Position numbers and translations under genes: made by a program
Source: Trifolium pratense
Lineage: Eukaryota > Streptophyta > Magnoliopsida > Fabales > Fabaceae
Direction: 5' to 3'
DNA length: 64,000 nucleotides
Assembly: GCF_020283565.1 (NCBI RefSeq)
Contig: NC_060063.1
Location: forward strand, 1-64,000
Shown here: piece by piece, positions 1 through 13,489 of the stretch
Position numbering within the stretch: the first letter of the stretch is position 1
How the letters are laid out: each line of letters starts with the position of its first letter
Notes under the pieces: model-generated
Told to the model about the DNA's origin: nothing
The model's database searches: none
Seen by the model: only the letters and a program-made list of their open reading frames with translations

Positions 1-3000
1 GTTTCAAATCTTTAAAAGTTCAAAACTTTAGATTTAAAATAGTCTTTTTTTATCGAAACATTTTGAGTTGGTAACCTTTGTGTAAAATATTTTCAAAGTT
101 CATATTTTATATGTCCACCTTTGTATATCAAACTTTTCAACGTTTATATTTTATATGTCCCTTTAATGGATTTTCCGTCAATTATAAGCATTTTATTTAA
201 GAAAACGAGGTTATGAATTTTCAATGTCACTTAAAACTATAGAAATGAAACTTTTTTGAGGTTAGGCATTATGGATAGTATATGAGTGAACACCGTGTAA
301 CTTCTTGCATTTTTGGTCAATTATACCAATTTCAATTAATTGTTTTTTTGAATTTCCAATATCACTTAAAACATAAGAAATCAAAACTTCTTTGGTAACT
401 TACCACAATTTAAATTTCAAGTTAGAACTTAAAATCTTTTTCTAGTTTTATGATATGTTGCTCAATTTTTTCCCGTTTTCAAATTTGCATCAATATGATT
501 TTAAAAAATTAGATGTGTGCGTAATAGATTTCAAAACTTCCAACTAGATCCCTCATTTTTAAAACTTTTTGACTTATTTTCGTGAAAGTTTACAACATGC
601 ATGAAGTTACACTTTATTGATACATATATTACCTATAAGCATTTATTTTTTAAAGTTTTAATATTTAGAAATAGGAGAAAAATTTTGTGTTTGTTAGAAT
701 TTTGATTCAAATATTTAAAAGTTCAAAACTTTAGACTTAAAATAGTCTTTTTTTATCGAAACATTTTGAGTTGGTAACCTTTGTGTTTAAAATTTTTCAA
801 CGTTTATATTTTATATGTCCCTTTAATGGATTTTCCGTCAATTATAAGCATTTTATTTAAGAAAACGAGGTTATTAATTTTCAATGTCACTTAAAACTAT
901 AGAAATGAAACTTTTTTGCGGTTAGGCATTATTGATAGTAAATGAGTGAACACCGTGTAACTTCTTGCATTTTCAGTCAATTATACAAATTTCAATTAAA
1001 TTTTTTTGAGAATTTCCAATATCACTTAAAACATAAGAAATCAAAACTTTTTTTGGTTACTTACCACGATTTGAATTTCGAGTTAGAACTAAAAATCTTT
1101 TTCAAGTTTTATGATAAGTTGCTAAATTTTTTAACGTTTTCAAACTTGCATCAATATATTTTTAAAATTTTTGATGTGTGCATATTAGTTTTCAAAACTT
1201 ACAACTATATCCCTCATTTTTCAAATATATTGAGTTATTTTCGTGAAAGTTTACAACATGCATGAAGTTACACTTTATTCATTTATATCCTACCTATAAG
1301 CATTTATTTTTGAGAGTTTTAATATTTAGAAATAGAAGAAAAATTTTGTGTTTGTAAGAATTTGGTTTCAAATCTTTAAAAGTTCAAAACTTTAGATTTA
1401 AAATAGTCTTTTTTATCGAAACATTTTAAGGTGGTAACCTTTGTGTTTAAAATTTTCAAAGTTCATATTTTATATGTCCACCTTTGTGTATCAAACTTTT
1501 CACCGTTTATATTTCATATGTCCCTTTAATGGATTTTCCGTCAATTATAAGCATTTTATTTAAGAAAACGAGGTTATGAATTTTCAATGTCACTTAAAAC
1601 TATAGAAATGAAACTTTTTTGAGGTTAGGCATTATGGATAGTATATGAATGAACACCGTGTAACTTCTTGCATTTTCGGTCAATTATACCAATTTCTATA
1701 AAAAAAATTTGAGAATTTCCAATATCACTTAAAACATAAGAAATCAAAACTTTTTTGGTTACTTACCTCAATTTTAATTTCGAGTTAGAACTTAAATTTT
1801 TTTTCAAGTTTTATGATATGTTGCTAAATTTTTTAACGTTTTCAAACTTGCGTCAATATATTTTTAAGATTTTTGATGTGTGCTTATTATTTTTCAAAAC
1901 ATACAACTATATCCCTCATTTTTCAAATATTTTGAGTTATTTTCGTGAAAATTTACAACATGCATGAAGTTACACTTTATTCATTTATATACTACCTATA
2001 AGCATTTATTTTTGAGAGTTTTAATATTTAGAAATATAAGAAAAATTTTGTGTTTGTAAGAATTTGGTTTCAAATCTTTAAAAGTTCAAAACTTTAGATT
2101 TAAAATAGTCTTTTTTATCGAAACATTTTAAGGTGGTAACCTTTGTGTTTAAAATTTTCAAAGTTCATATTTTATATGTCCACCTTTGTGTATCAAACTT
2201 TTCACCGTTTATATTTCATATGTCCCTTTAATGGATTTTTCGCCAATTATAAGCATTTTATTTAAGAAAACGAGGTTATTAATTTTCAATGTCACTTAAA
2301 ACTATAGAAATCAAACTTTTTTGAGGTTATACATTATGGATAGTATATGAGTGAACACCGTGTAACTTCTTGCATTTTTGGTCAATTATACCAATTTCAA
2401 TTAATTGTTTTTTTGAATTTCCAATATCACTTAAAACATAAGAAATCAAAACTTCTTTGGTAACTTACCACAATTTAAATTTCAAGTTAGAACTTAAAAT
2501 CTTTTTCTAGTTTTATGATATGTTGCTCAATTTTTTCCCGTTTTCAAATTTGCATCAATATGATTTTAAAAAATTAGATGTGTGCGTAATAGATTTCAAA
2601 ACTTCCAACTAGATCCCTCATTTTTAAAACTTTTTGACTTATTTTCGTGAAAGTTTACAACATGCATGAAGTTACACTTTATTGATACATATATTACCTA
2701 TAAGCATTTATTTTTTAAAGTTTTAATATTTAGAAATAGGAGAAAAATTTTGTGTTTGTTAGAATTTTGATTCAAATATTTAAAAGTTCAAAACTTTAGA
2801 CTTAAAATAGTCTTTTTTTATCGAAACATTTTGAGTTGGTAACCTTTGTGTTTAAAATTTTTCAACGTTTATATTTTATATGTCCCTTTAATGGATTTTC
2901 CGTCAATTATAAGCATTTTATTTAAGAAAACGAGGTTATGAATTTTCAATGTCACTTAAAACTATAGAAATGAAACTTTTTTGCGGTTAGGCATTATTGA

Positions 3001-6000
3001 TAGTAAATGAGTGAACACCGTGTAACTTCTTGCATTTTCAGTCAATTATACCAATTTCAATTAAATTTTTTTGAGAATTTCCAATATCACTTAAAACATA
3101 AGAAATCAAAACTTTTTTGGTTACTTACCACGATTTGAATTTCGAGTTAGAACTTAAAATCTTTTTCCAGTTTTATGATATGTTGCTCAATTTTTTAACG
3201 TTTTCAAACTTGCATCAATATATTTTTAAAAATTTTGATGTGTGCATATTAGTTTTCAAAACTTCCAACTATATCCCTCATTTTTCAAATATTTTGAGTT
3301 ATTTTCGTGAAAGTTTACAACAAGCATGAAGTTACACTTTATTCATTCAGATAGTACCTATAAGCATTTATTTTGTAGAGTTTTAATATTTAGAAATAGA
3401 AGAAAAATTTTGTGTTTGTAAGAATTTGGTTTCAAATCTTTAAAAGTTCAAAACTTTAGATTTAAAATAGTCTTTTTTTATCGAAACATTTTGAGTTGGT
3501 AACCTTTGTGTAAAATATTTTCAAAGTTCATATTTTATATGTCCACCTTTGTATATCAAACTTTTCAACGTTTATATTTTATATGTCCCTTTAATGGATT
3601 TTTCGTCAATTATAAGCATTTTATTTAAGAAAACGAGGTTATGAATTTTCAATGTCACTTAAAACTATAGAAATGAAACTTTTTTGAGGTTAGGCATTAT
3701 GGATAGTATATGAATGAACACCGTGTAACTTCTTGCATTTTCGGTCAATTATACCAATTTCTATAAAAAAAATTTGAGAATTTCCAATATCACTTAAAAC
3801 ATAAGAAATCAAAACTTTTTTGGTTACTTACCACGATTTGAATTTCGAGTTAGAACTTAAAATCTTTTTCCAGTTTTATGATATGTTGCTCAATTTTTTA
3901 ACGTTTTCAAACTTGCATCAATATATTTTTAAAAATTTTGATGTGTGCATATTAGTTTTCAAAACTTCCAACTATATCCCTCATTTTTCAAATATTTTGA
4001 GTTATTTTCGTGAAAGTTTACAACATGCATGAAGTTACACTTTATTCATTCAGATACTACCTATAAGCATTTATTTTGTAGAGTTTTAATATTTAGAAAT
4101 AGATGAAAATTTTTGTGTTTGTACGAATTTGGTTTCAAATCTTTAAAAGTTCAAAACTTTAGATTTAAAATAGTCTTTTTTTATCGAAACATTTTGAGTT
4201 GGTAACTTTTGTGTAAAATATTTTCAAAGTTCATATTTTATATGTCCACCTTTGTATATCAAACTTTTCAACGTTTATATTTTATATGTCCCTTTAATAG
4301 ATTTTCCGTCAATTATATGCATTTTATTTAAGAAAACGAGGTTATGAATTTTCAATGTCACTTAAAACTATAGAAATGAAACTTTTTTGAGGTTAGGCAT
4401 TATGGATAGTATATGAATGAACACCGTGTAACTTCTTGCATTTTCGGTCAATTATACCAATTTCTATAAAAAAATTTTGAGAATTTCCAATATCACTTAA
4501 AACATAAGAAATCAAAACTTTTTTGGTAACTTACCTCAATTTTAATTTCGAGTTAGAACTTAAAATCTTTTTCTAGTTTTATGATATGTTGCTCAATTTT
4601 TTCCCGTTTTCAAACTTGCGTCAATATATTTTTAAAAAATTAGATGTGTGCGTAATAGATTTCAAAACTTCCAACTAGATCCCTCATTTTTAAAACTTTT
4701 TGAGTTATTTTCGTGAAAGTTTACAACATGCATGAAGTTACACTTTATTCATACATATATTACCTATAAGCATTTATTTTTAAGAGTTTTAATATTTAGA
4801 AATAGGAGAAAAATTTTGTGTTTGTTAGAATTTTGATTCAAATATTTAAAAGTTCAAAACTTTAGACTTAAAATAGTCTTTTTTTATTGAAACATTTTGA
4901 GGTGGTAACCTTTGTGTATAAAATTTTCAAAGTTCATATTTTATAAGTCCACCTTTGTGTATCAAACTTTTCAACGTTTATATTTTGTATGTCCCTTTAA
5001 TGGATTTTCCGTCAATTATAAGCATTTTATTTAAGAAAACGAGGTTATGTATTTTCAATGTCACTTAAAACTATAGAAATGAAACTTTTTTGCGGTTAGG
5101 CATTATGGATAGTATATGAGTGAACACCGTGTAACTTCTTGCATTTTCAGTCAATTATACCAATTTCAATTATATTTATTTGAGAATTTCCAATATCACT
5201 TAAAACATAAGAAATCAAAACTTTTTTGGTTACTTACCACGATTTGAATTTCGTGTTAGAACTTAAAATCCTTTTGAAGTTTTATGATATGTTGCTCAAT
5301 TTTTTAACGTTTTCAAACTTGCATCAATATATTTTTAAAAATTTTGATGTGTGCATATTAGTTTTCAAAACTTCCAACTATATCCCTCATTTTTCAAATA
5401 TTTTGAGTTATTTTCGTGAAAGTTTACAACATGCATGAAGTTACACTTTATTCATTCACATACTACCTATAAGCATTTATTTTGTAGAGTTTTAATATTT
5501 AGAAATAGAAGAAAAATTTTGTGTTTGTAAGAATTTGGTTTCAAATCTTTAAAAGTTCAAAACTTTAGATTTAAAATAGTCTTTTTTTATCGAAACATTT
5601 TGAGTTGGTAACCTTTGTGTAAAATATTTTCAAAGTTCATATTTTATATGTCCACCTTTGTATATCAAACTTTTCAACGTTTATATTTTGTATGTCCCTT
5701 TAATGGATTTTCCGTCAATTATAAGCATTTTATTTAAGAAAACGAGGTTATGTATTTTCAATGTCACTTAAAACTATAGAAATGAAACTTTTTTGCGGTT
5801 AGGCATTATGGATAGTATATGAATGAACACCGTGTAACTTCTTGCATTTTCGGTCAATTATACCAATTTCTATAAAAAAAATTTGAGAATTTCCAATATC
5901 ACTTAAAACATAAGAAATCAAAACTTTTTTGGTTACTTACCTCAATTTTAATTTCGAGTTAGAACTTAAATTATTTTTCAAGTTTTATGATATGTTGCTA

Positions 6001-9000
6001 AATTTTTTAACGTTTTCAAACTTGCGTCAATATATTTTTAATATTTTTGATGTGTGCTTATTATTTTTCAAAACATACAACTATATCCCTTATTTTTCAA
6101 AATTTTGAGTTATTTTCGTGAAAGTTTACAACATGCATGAAGTTACACTTTATTCATTCGCATACTACCTATAAGCATTTATTTGAGAGTTTTAATATTT
6201 AGAAATAGATGAAAATTTTTGTGTTTGTACGAATTTGGTTTCAAATATTTAAAAGATCAAAACTTTAGACTTAAAATAGTCTTTTTTTATCGAAACATTT
6301 TGAGTTGGTAACCTTTGTGTATAAAATTTTCAAAGTTCATATTTTATAAGTCCACCTTTGTGTATCAAACTTTTCAACGTTTATATTTTGTATGTCCCTT
6401 TAATGGATTTTCCGTCAATTATAAGCATTTTATTTAAGAAAACGAGGTTATGTATTTTCAATGTCACTTAAAACTATAGAAATGAAACTTTTTTGCGGTT
6501 AGGCATTATGGATAGTATATGAGTGAACACCGTGTAACTTCTTGCATTTTCAGTCAATTATACAAATTTCAATTAAATTTTTTTGAGAATTTCCAATATC
6601 ACTTAAAACATAAGAAATCAAAACTTTTTTGGTTACTTACCACGATTTGAATTTCGAGTTAGAACTTAAAATCTTTTTCCAGTTTTATGATATGTTGCTC
6701 AATTTTTTAACGTTTTCAAACTTGCATCAATATATTTTTAAAAATTTTGATGTGTGCATATTAGTTTTCAAAACTTCCAACTATATCCCTCATTTTTCAA
6801 ATATTTTGAGTTATTTTCGTGAAAGTTTACAACATGCATGAAGTTACACTTTATTCATTCAGATACTACCTATAAGCATTTATTTTGTAGAGTTTTAATA
6901 TTTAGAAATAGATGAAAATTTTTGTGTTTGTACGAATTTGGTTTCAAATCTTTAAAAGTTCAAAACTTTAGATTTAAAATAGTCTTTTTTTATCGAAACA
7001 TTTTGAGTTGGTAACTTTTGTGTAAAATATTTTCAAAGTTCATATTTTATATGTCCACCTTTGTATATCAAACTTTTCAACGTTTATATTTTATATGTCC
7101 CTTTAATAGATTTTCCGTCAATTATAAGCATTTTATTTAAGAAAACGAGGTTATGAATTTTCAATGTCACTTAAAACTATAGAAATGAAACTTTTTTGAG
7201 GTTAGGCATTATGGATAGTATATGAATGAACACCGTGTAACTTCTTGCATTTTCGGTCAATTATACCAATTTCTATAAAAAAAATTTGAGAATTTCCAAT
7301 ATCACTTAAAACATAAGAAATCAAAACTTTTTTGGTAACTTACCTCAATTTTAATTTCGAGTTAGAACTTAAATTATTTTTCAAGTTTTATGATATGTTG
7401 CTAAATTTTTTAACGTTTTCAAACTTGCGTCAATATATTTTTAATATTTTTGATGTGTGCTTATTATTTTTCAAAACATACAACTATATCCCTTATTTTT
7501 CAAAATTTTGAGTTATTTTCGTGAAAGTTTACAACATGCATGAAGTTACACTTTATTCATACATATATTACCTATAAGCATTTATTTTTAAGAGTTTTAA
7601 TATTTAGAAATAGGAGAAAAATTTTGTGTTTGTTAGAATTTTTATTCAAATATTTAAAAGTTCAAAACTTTAGACTTAAAATAGTCTTTTTTTATTGAAA
7701 CATTTTGAGGTGGTAACCTTTGTGTATAAAATTTTCAAAGTTCATATTTTATAAGTCCACCTTTGTGTATCAAACTTTTCAACGTTTATATTTTGTATGT
7801 CCCTTTAATGGATTTTCCGTCAATTATAAGCATTTTATTTAAGAAAACGAGGTTATGTATTTTCAATGTCACTTAAAACTATAGAAATGAAACTTTTTTG
7901 CAGTTAGGCATTATGGATAGTATATGAGTGAACACCGTGTAACTTCTTGCATTTTCAGTCAATTATACCAATTTCAATTAATTTTTTTTGAGAATTTCCA
8001 ATATCACTTAAAACATAAGAAATCAAAACTTTTTTGGTTACTTACCACGATTTGAATTTCGAGTTAGAACTTAAAATCCTTTTGAAGTTTTATGATAAGT
8101 TGCTAAATTTTTTAACGTTTTCAAACTTGCATCAATATATTTTTTAAATTTTTGATGTGTGCATATTAGTTTTCAAAACTTACAACAATATCCCTCTTTA
8201 AATTTTTGATGTGTGCATTTATTTTGTAGAGTTTTAATATTTAGAAATAGAAGAAAAAATTTGTGTTTGTAAGAATTTGGTTTCAAATCTTTAAAAGTTC
8301 AAAACTTTAGATTTAAAATAGTCTTTTTTTATCGAAACATTTTGAGTTGGTAACCTTTGTGTTTAAAATTTTCAAAGTTCATATTTTATTTGTCCACCTT
8401 TGTGTATCAAACTTTTCACCGTTTATATTTCACATGTCCCTTTAATGGATTTTTCGCCAATTATAAGCATTTTATTTAAGAAAACGAGGTTATTAATTTT
8501 CAATGTCACTTAAAACTATAGAAATCAAACTTTTTTGAGGTTAGACATTATGGATAGTATATGAGTGAACACCGTGTAAGTTCTTGTATTTTTGGTCAAT
8601 TATACCAATTTCAATTAATTGTTTTTTTGAATTTTCAATATCACTTAAAACATAAGAAATCAAAACTTCTTTGGTAACTTACCACAATTTAAATTTCAAG
8701 TTAGAACTTAAAATCTTTTTCTAGTTTTATGATATGTTGCTCAATTTTTTCCCGTTTTCAAATTTGCATCAATATGATTTTAAAAAATTAGATGTGTGCG
8801 TAATAGATTTCAAAACTTCCAACTAGATCCCTCATTTTTAAAACTTTTTGACTTATTTTCGTGAAAGTTTACAACATGCATGAAGTTACACTTTATTGAT
8901 ACATATATTACCTATAAGCATTTATTTTTTAAAGTTTTAATATTTAGAAATAGGAGAAAAATTTTGTGTTTGTTAGAATTTTGATTCAAATATTTAAAAG

Positions 9001-11864
9001 TTCAAAACTTTAGACTTAAAATAGTCTTTTTTTATCGAAACATTTTGAGTTGGTAACCTTTGTGTTTAAAATTTTTCAACGTTTATATTTTATATGTCCC
9101 TTTAATGGATTTTCCGTCAATTATAAGCATTTTATTTAAGAAAACGAGGTTATTAATTTTCAATGTCACTTAAAACTATAGAAATGAAACTTTTTTGCGG
9201 TTAGGCATTATTGATAGTAAATGAGTGAACACCGTGTAACTTCTTGCATTTTCAGTCAATTATACAAATTTCAATTAAATTTTTTTGAGAATTTCCAATA
9301 TCACTTAAAACATAAGAAATCAAAACTTTTTTTGGTTACTTACCACGATTTGAATTTCGAGTTAGAACTAAAAATCTTTTTCAAGTTTTATGATAAGTTG
9401 CTAAATTTTTTAACGTTTTCAAACTTGCATCAATATATTTTTAAAATTTTTGATGTGTGCATATTAGTTTTCAAAACTTACAACTATATCCCTCATTTTT
9501 CAAATATATTGAGTTATTTTCGTGAAAGTTTACAACATGCATGAAGTTACACTTTATTCATTTATATCCTACCTATAAGCATTTATTTTTGAGAGTTTTA
9601 ATATTTAGAAATAGAAGAAAAATTTTGTGTTTGTAAGAATTTGGTTTCAAATCTTTAAAAGTTCAAAACTTTAGATTTAAAATAGTCTTTTTTATCGAAA
9701 CATTTTAAGGTGGTAACCTTTGTGTTTAAAATTTTCAAAGTTCATATTTTATATGTCCACCTTTGTGTATCAAACTTTTCACCGTTTATATTTCATATGT
9801 CCCTTTAATGGATTTTCCGTCAATTATAAGCATTTTATTTAAGAAAACGAGGTTATGAATTTTCAATGTCACTTAAAACTATAGAAATGAAACTTTTTTG
9901 AGGTTAGGCATTATGGATAGTATATGAATGAACACCGTGTAACTTCTTGCATTTTCGGTCAATTATACCAATTTCTATAAAAAAAATTTGAGAATTTCCA
10001 ATATCACTTAAAACATAAGAAATCAAAACTTTTTTGGTTACTTACCTCAATTTTAATTTCGAGTTAGAACTTAAATTTTTTTTCAAGTTTTATGATATGT
10101 TGCTAAATTTTTTAACGTTTTCAAACTTGCGTCAATATATTTTTAAGATTTTTGATGTGTGCTTATTATTTTTCAAAACATACAACTATATCCCTCATTT
10201 TTCAAATATTTTGAGTTATTTTCGTGAAAATTTACAACATGCATGAAGTTACACTTTATTCATTTATATACTACCTATAAGCATTTATTTTTGAGAGTTT
10301 TAATATTTAGAAATATAAGAAAAATTTTGTGTTTGTAAGAATTTGGTTTCAAATCTTTAAAAGTTCAAAACTTTAGATTTAAAATAGTCTTTTTTATCGA
10401 AACATTTTAAGGTGGTAACCTTTGTGTTTAAAATTTTCAAAGTTCATATTTTATATGTCCACCTTTGTGTATCAAACTTTTCACCGTTTATATTTCATAT
10501 GTCCCTTTAATGGATTTTTCGCCAATTATAAGCATTTTATTTAAGAAAACGAGGTTATTAATTTTCAATGTCACTTAAAACTATAGAAATCAAACTTTTT
10601 TGAGGTTATACATTATGGATAGTATATGAGTGAACACCGTGTAACTTCTTGCATTTTTGGTCAATTATACCAATTTCAATTAATTGTTTTTTTGAATTTC
10701 CAATATCACTTAAAACATAAGAAATCAAAACTTCTTTGGTAACTTACCACAATTTAAATTTCAAGTTAGAACTTAAAATCTTTTTCTAGTTTTATGATAT
10801 GTTGCTCAATTTTTTCCCGTTTTCAAATTTGCATCAATATGATTTTAAAAAATTAGATGTGTGCGTAATAGATTTCAAAACTTCCAACTAGATCCCTCAT
10901 TTTTAAAACTTTTTGACTTATTTTCGTGAAAGTTTACAACATGCATGAAGTTACACTTTATTGATACATATATTACCTATAAGCATTTATTTTTTAAAGT
11001 TTTAATATTTAGAAATAGGAGAAAAATTTTGTGTTTGTTAGAATTTTGATTCAAATATTTAAAAGTTCAAAACTTTAGACTTAAAATAGTCTTTTTTTAT
11101 CGAAACATTTTGAGTTGGTAACCTTTGTGTTTAAAATTTTTCAACGTTTATATTTTATATGTCCCTTTAATGGATTTTCCGTCAATTATAAGCATTTTAT
11201 TTAAGAAAACGAGGTTATGAATTTTCAATGTCACTTAAAACTATAGAAATGAAACTTTTTTGCGGTTAGGCATTATTGATAGTAAATGAGTGAACACCGT
11301 GTAACTTCTTGCATTTTCAGTCAATTATACCAATTTCAATTAAATTTTTTTGAGAATTTCCAATATCACTTAAAACATAAGAAATCAAAACTTTTTTTGG
11401 TTACTTACCACGATTTGAATTTCGAGTTAGAACTAAAAATCTTTTTCAAGTTTTATGATAAGTTGCTAAATTTTTTAACGTTTTCAAACTTGCATCAATA
11501 TATTTTTAAAATTTTTGATGTGTGCATATTAGTTTTCAAAACTTACAACTATATCCCTCATTTTTCAAATATATTGAGTTATTTTCGTGAAAGTTTACAA
11601 CATGCATGAAGTTACACTTTACTCATTTATATCCTACCTATAAGCATTTATTTTTGAGAGTTTTAATATTTAGAAATAGAAGAAAAATTTTGTGTTTGTA
11701 AGAATTTGGTTTCAAATCTTTAAAAGTTCAAAACTTTAGATTTAAAATAGTCTTTTTTATCGAAACATTTTAAGGTGGTAACCTTTGTGTTTAAAATTTT
11801 CAAAGTTCATATTTTATATGTCCACCTTTGTGTATCAAAATTTTCAACGTTTATATTTTATATG
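1..11864 (+). repeat. AT-rich long-monomer satellite array, part 1
   Basis: Head-to-tail tandem repeat with no unrelated sequence in it. The anchor GGTAACCTTTG (or GGTAACTTTTG) occurs at about 71, 774, 1434, 2136, 2839, 3499, 4202, 4905, 5608, 6308, 7011, 7713, 8350, 9053, 9713, 10415, 11118 and 11778, so monomers are 637-703 bp. Two monomer styles alternate: one carries TTTTTTCCCGTTTTC, the other TTTTTTAACGTTTTC. Open frames of 70 or 107 codons in the monomers are repeat by-products: most begin at TTG and none resembles a known domain. The strand given is arbitrary. I do not recognise the satellite family. Confidence 0.95.
290..3110 (+). repeat. Higher-order block, copy at offset -8,279 bp
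   Basis: This stretch recurs almost unchanged 8,279 bp downstream (about 8,570-11,380) and again at about 21,200-24,010. The 107-codon frames at 942, 9221 and 21851 translate identically, and so do the 70-codon frames at 1755, 10034 and 22664. Anchor spacings 703-660-702-703-660 are preserved. Similarity falls off before about 290 and after about 3110, where a one-base change in a T run marks the break. Confidence 0.75.
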
Positions 11865-13454
11865 TATAACATCCCAAGTTAAATATCTAGAATATAACAG
11901 GTTTGTACATAATTAATACTTGGTACATTAAGTTTACAATTCCTGACATAATTAAGGTGGCACACACAGGTGCTAAAACAAAAGTTCAGACATAAGAACA
12001 AAGTCTTATACAGTACATGCCATGATCAAAATACATGATAGAAGTACAAAAAAAGCATCTAAACATAATTCATCCAGCTGCAGCAGCTACTCCATAGCCT
12101 GCTTACCATGTGATTTCTGCTTATCTGAAAAAAATTAATAAGCGTGGGATGAGACTACTAAGCCTCAGTGAGTTCTACTACCCAACTAACGGTGACTACA
12201 CCGGTGTACCTGAATGTCAGTCCATAGCATAATTTTCATAACATAATTCATAACATAGCATAAAATCATAAATGTGTATCACAATTTATCATCTTGTTCA
12301 TTTTAACATAACTAAGACACTCTGAGGTGAGCCATTCTCAGAGGCCTGACATATCCGTCGTCGATGATTATACGCATCGGCACGGCATGAAGCTCACAAT
12401 TATAACATGATTGGATTCATCGAATCCCATAACGTGGTACAAAAGTATCCACCATGATTGACTGACTAACTAAACTGTCCTGAGTTTTTATCCTGCCCAT
12501 GATTCCCTTCCGGGGCATAACTAACATATTCTAATTTCTTGATTATCGTATACTTAACGTGTAATTAACATTGTAATTATGTATTTTACTTGCAGTAGTC
12601 ACATAAAATAGCTAGAAGGCTTAGGGATTCAAAAAGAGTGAGATTGTTGTGTTTTAAAAAATTCTGCAGGTACTGACCTGCTACTTTGTTTTCATATTTT
12701 TCACCAAATTTTTGCAGCAACTCTCACCACAATCCTTTTTCCTACTAGCCATGAATATTACAGCATATAATACATATTTAAAATGGAGAGAAGCTTTGGG
12801 ATTAAGCTCCTCTCATACACAATTTGATCCTAAACTTATGTTGGCATACAAAGTTCATAATTTGGGGCAATTAACTAACTAAACTTAAGAACCCACCTGA
12901 TAAATGGAGCTTAATCCTAGCCTTGAAACTTGGTTACAGATCTGAAATGAGAGCTTCAGCTCCCTCTTGAGCTTTGGTCTTCAATTCCACTTCCTAAATC
13001 ACCACATAAAAACAAATAAGCCCCATTTCATTACATGTATGTAAAGGTCATAATTTGGGTCTTTAGAGAATGAATGAACAGTGCACGAATCCAAGAGATT
13101 GAAATTGAATTTGGAACACATGAACTTACCACTAGTGAGATTGGAGCTTGAGGAATTTAAAACACTACATACATGTGAGTTTTATGAGGAAGTTTAGAGA
13201 GATTGAGATGGTTGGGTGTTGTTGTTAAACGAGAGAGATGAGATGAGAGAAGGGAGTATTCTGATTATGCAGGAAAAGAAAAATGAAAGTGAACTAAGGG
13301 GTTTGGTACCTTAGTAATAGCGTGGGGTCCACTATAGGTTATCTCATTGGTTACACTTGGTCTTTATTTTCTAGTATTTGGTCATGCCATAATATGATAC
13401 TCATAATATCTCTAATTGATACATAATACTCATAAAGAAAATGTGGATGTTACA
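11865..13454 (-). repeat. 3' LTR of the Ty3 chromovirus
   Basis: 1,590 bp, on the downstream side for this minus-strand element. Read on the minus strand it starts TGTAACATCC and ends GGGATGTTATA, so the usual terminal CA is TA here. Aligned by eye to the other LTR at an offset of 6,205 bp with no difference found. Confidence 0.96.
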
Positions 13455-13470
13455 ACTTACCCTCCTTAAA
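13455..13470 (-). other. Polypurine tract
   Basis: Minus-strand TTTAAGGAGGGTAAGT directly abuts the 3' LTR. The purine run AAGGAGGG is the likely primer for plus-strand synthesis. Confidence 0.75.
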
Positions 13471-13489
13471 GAAATTTCGTCCGCGAAAT

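Noticed and set aside
1755..1967. 70-codon satellite frames as small genes
   Set aside because: Most start at TTG, composition is Phe/Leu/Tyr/Asn from AT-rich DNA, no domain, and frame identity follows from recent amplification of the repeat.
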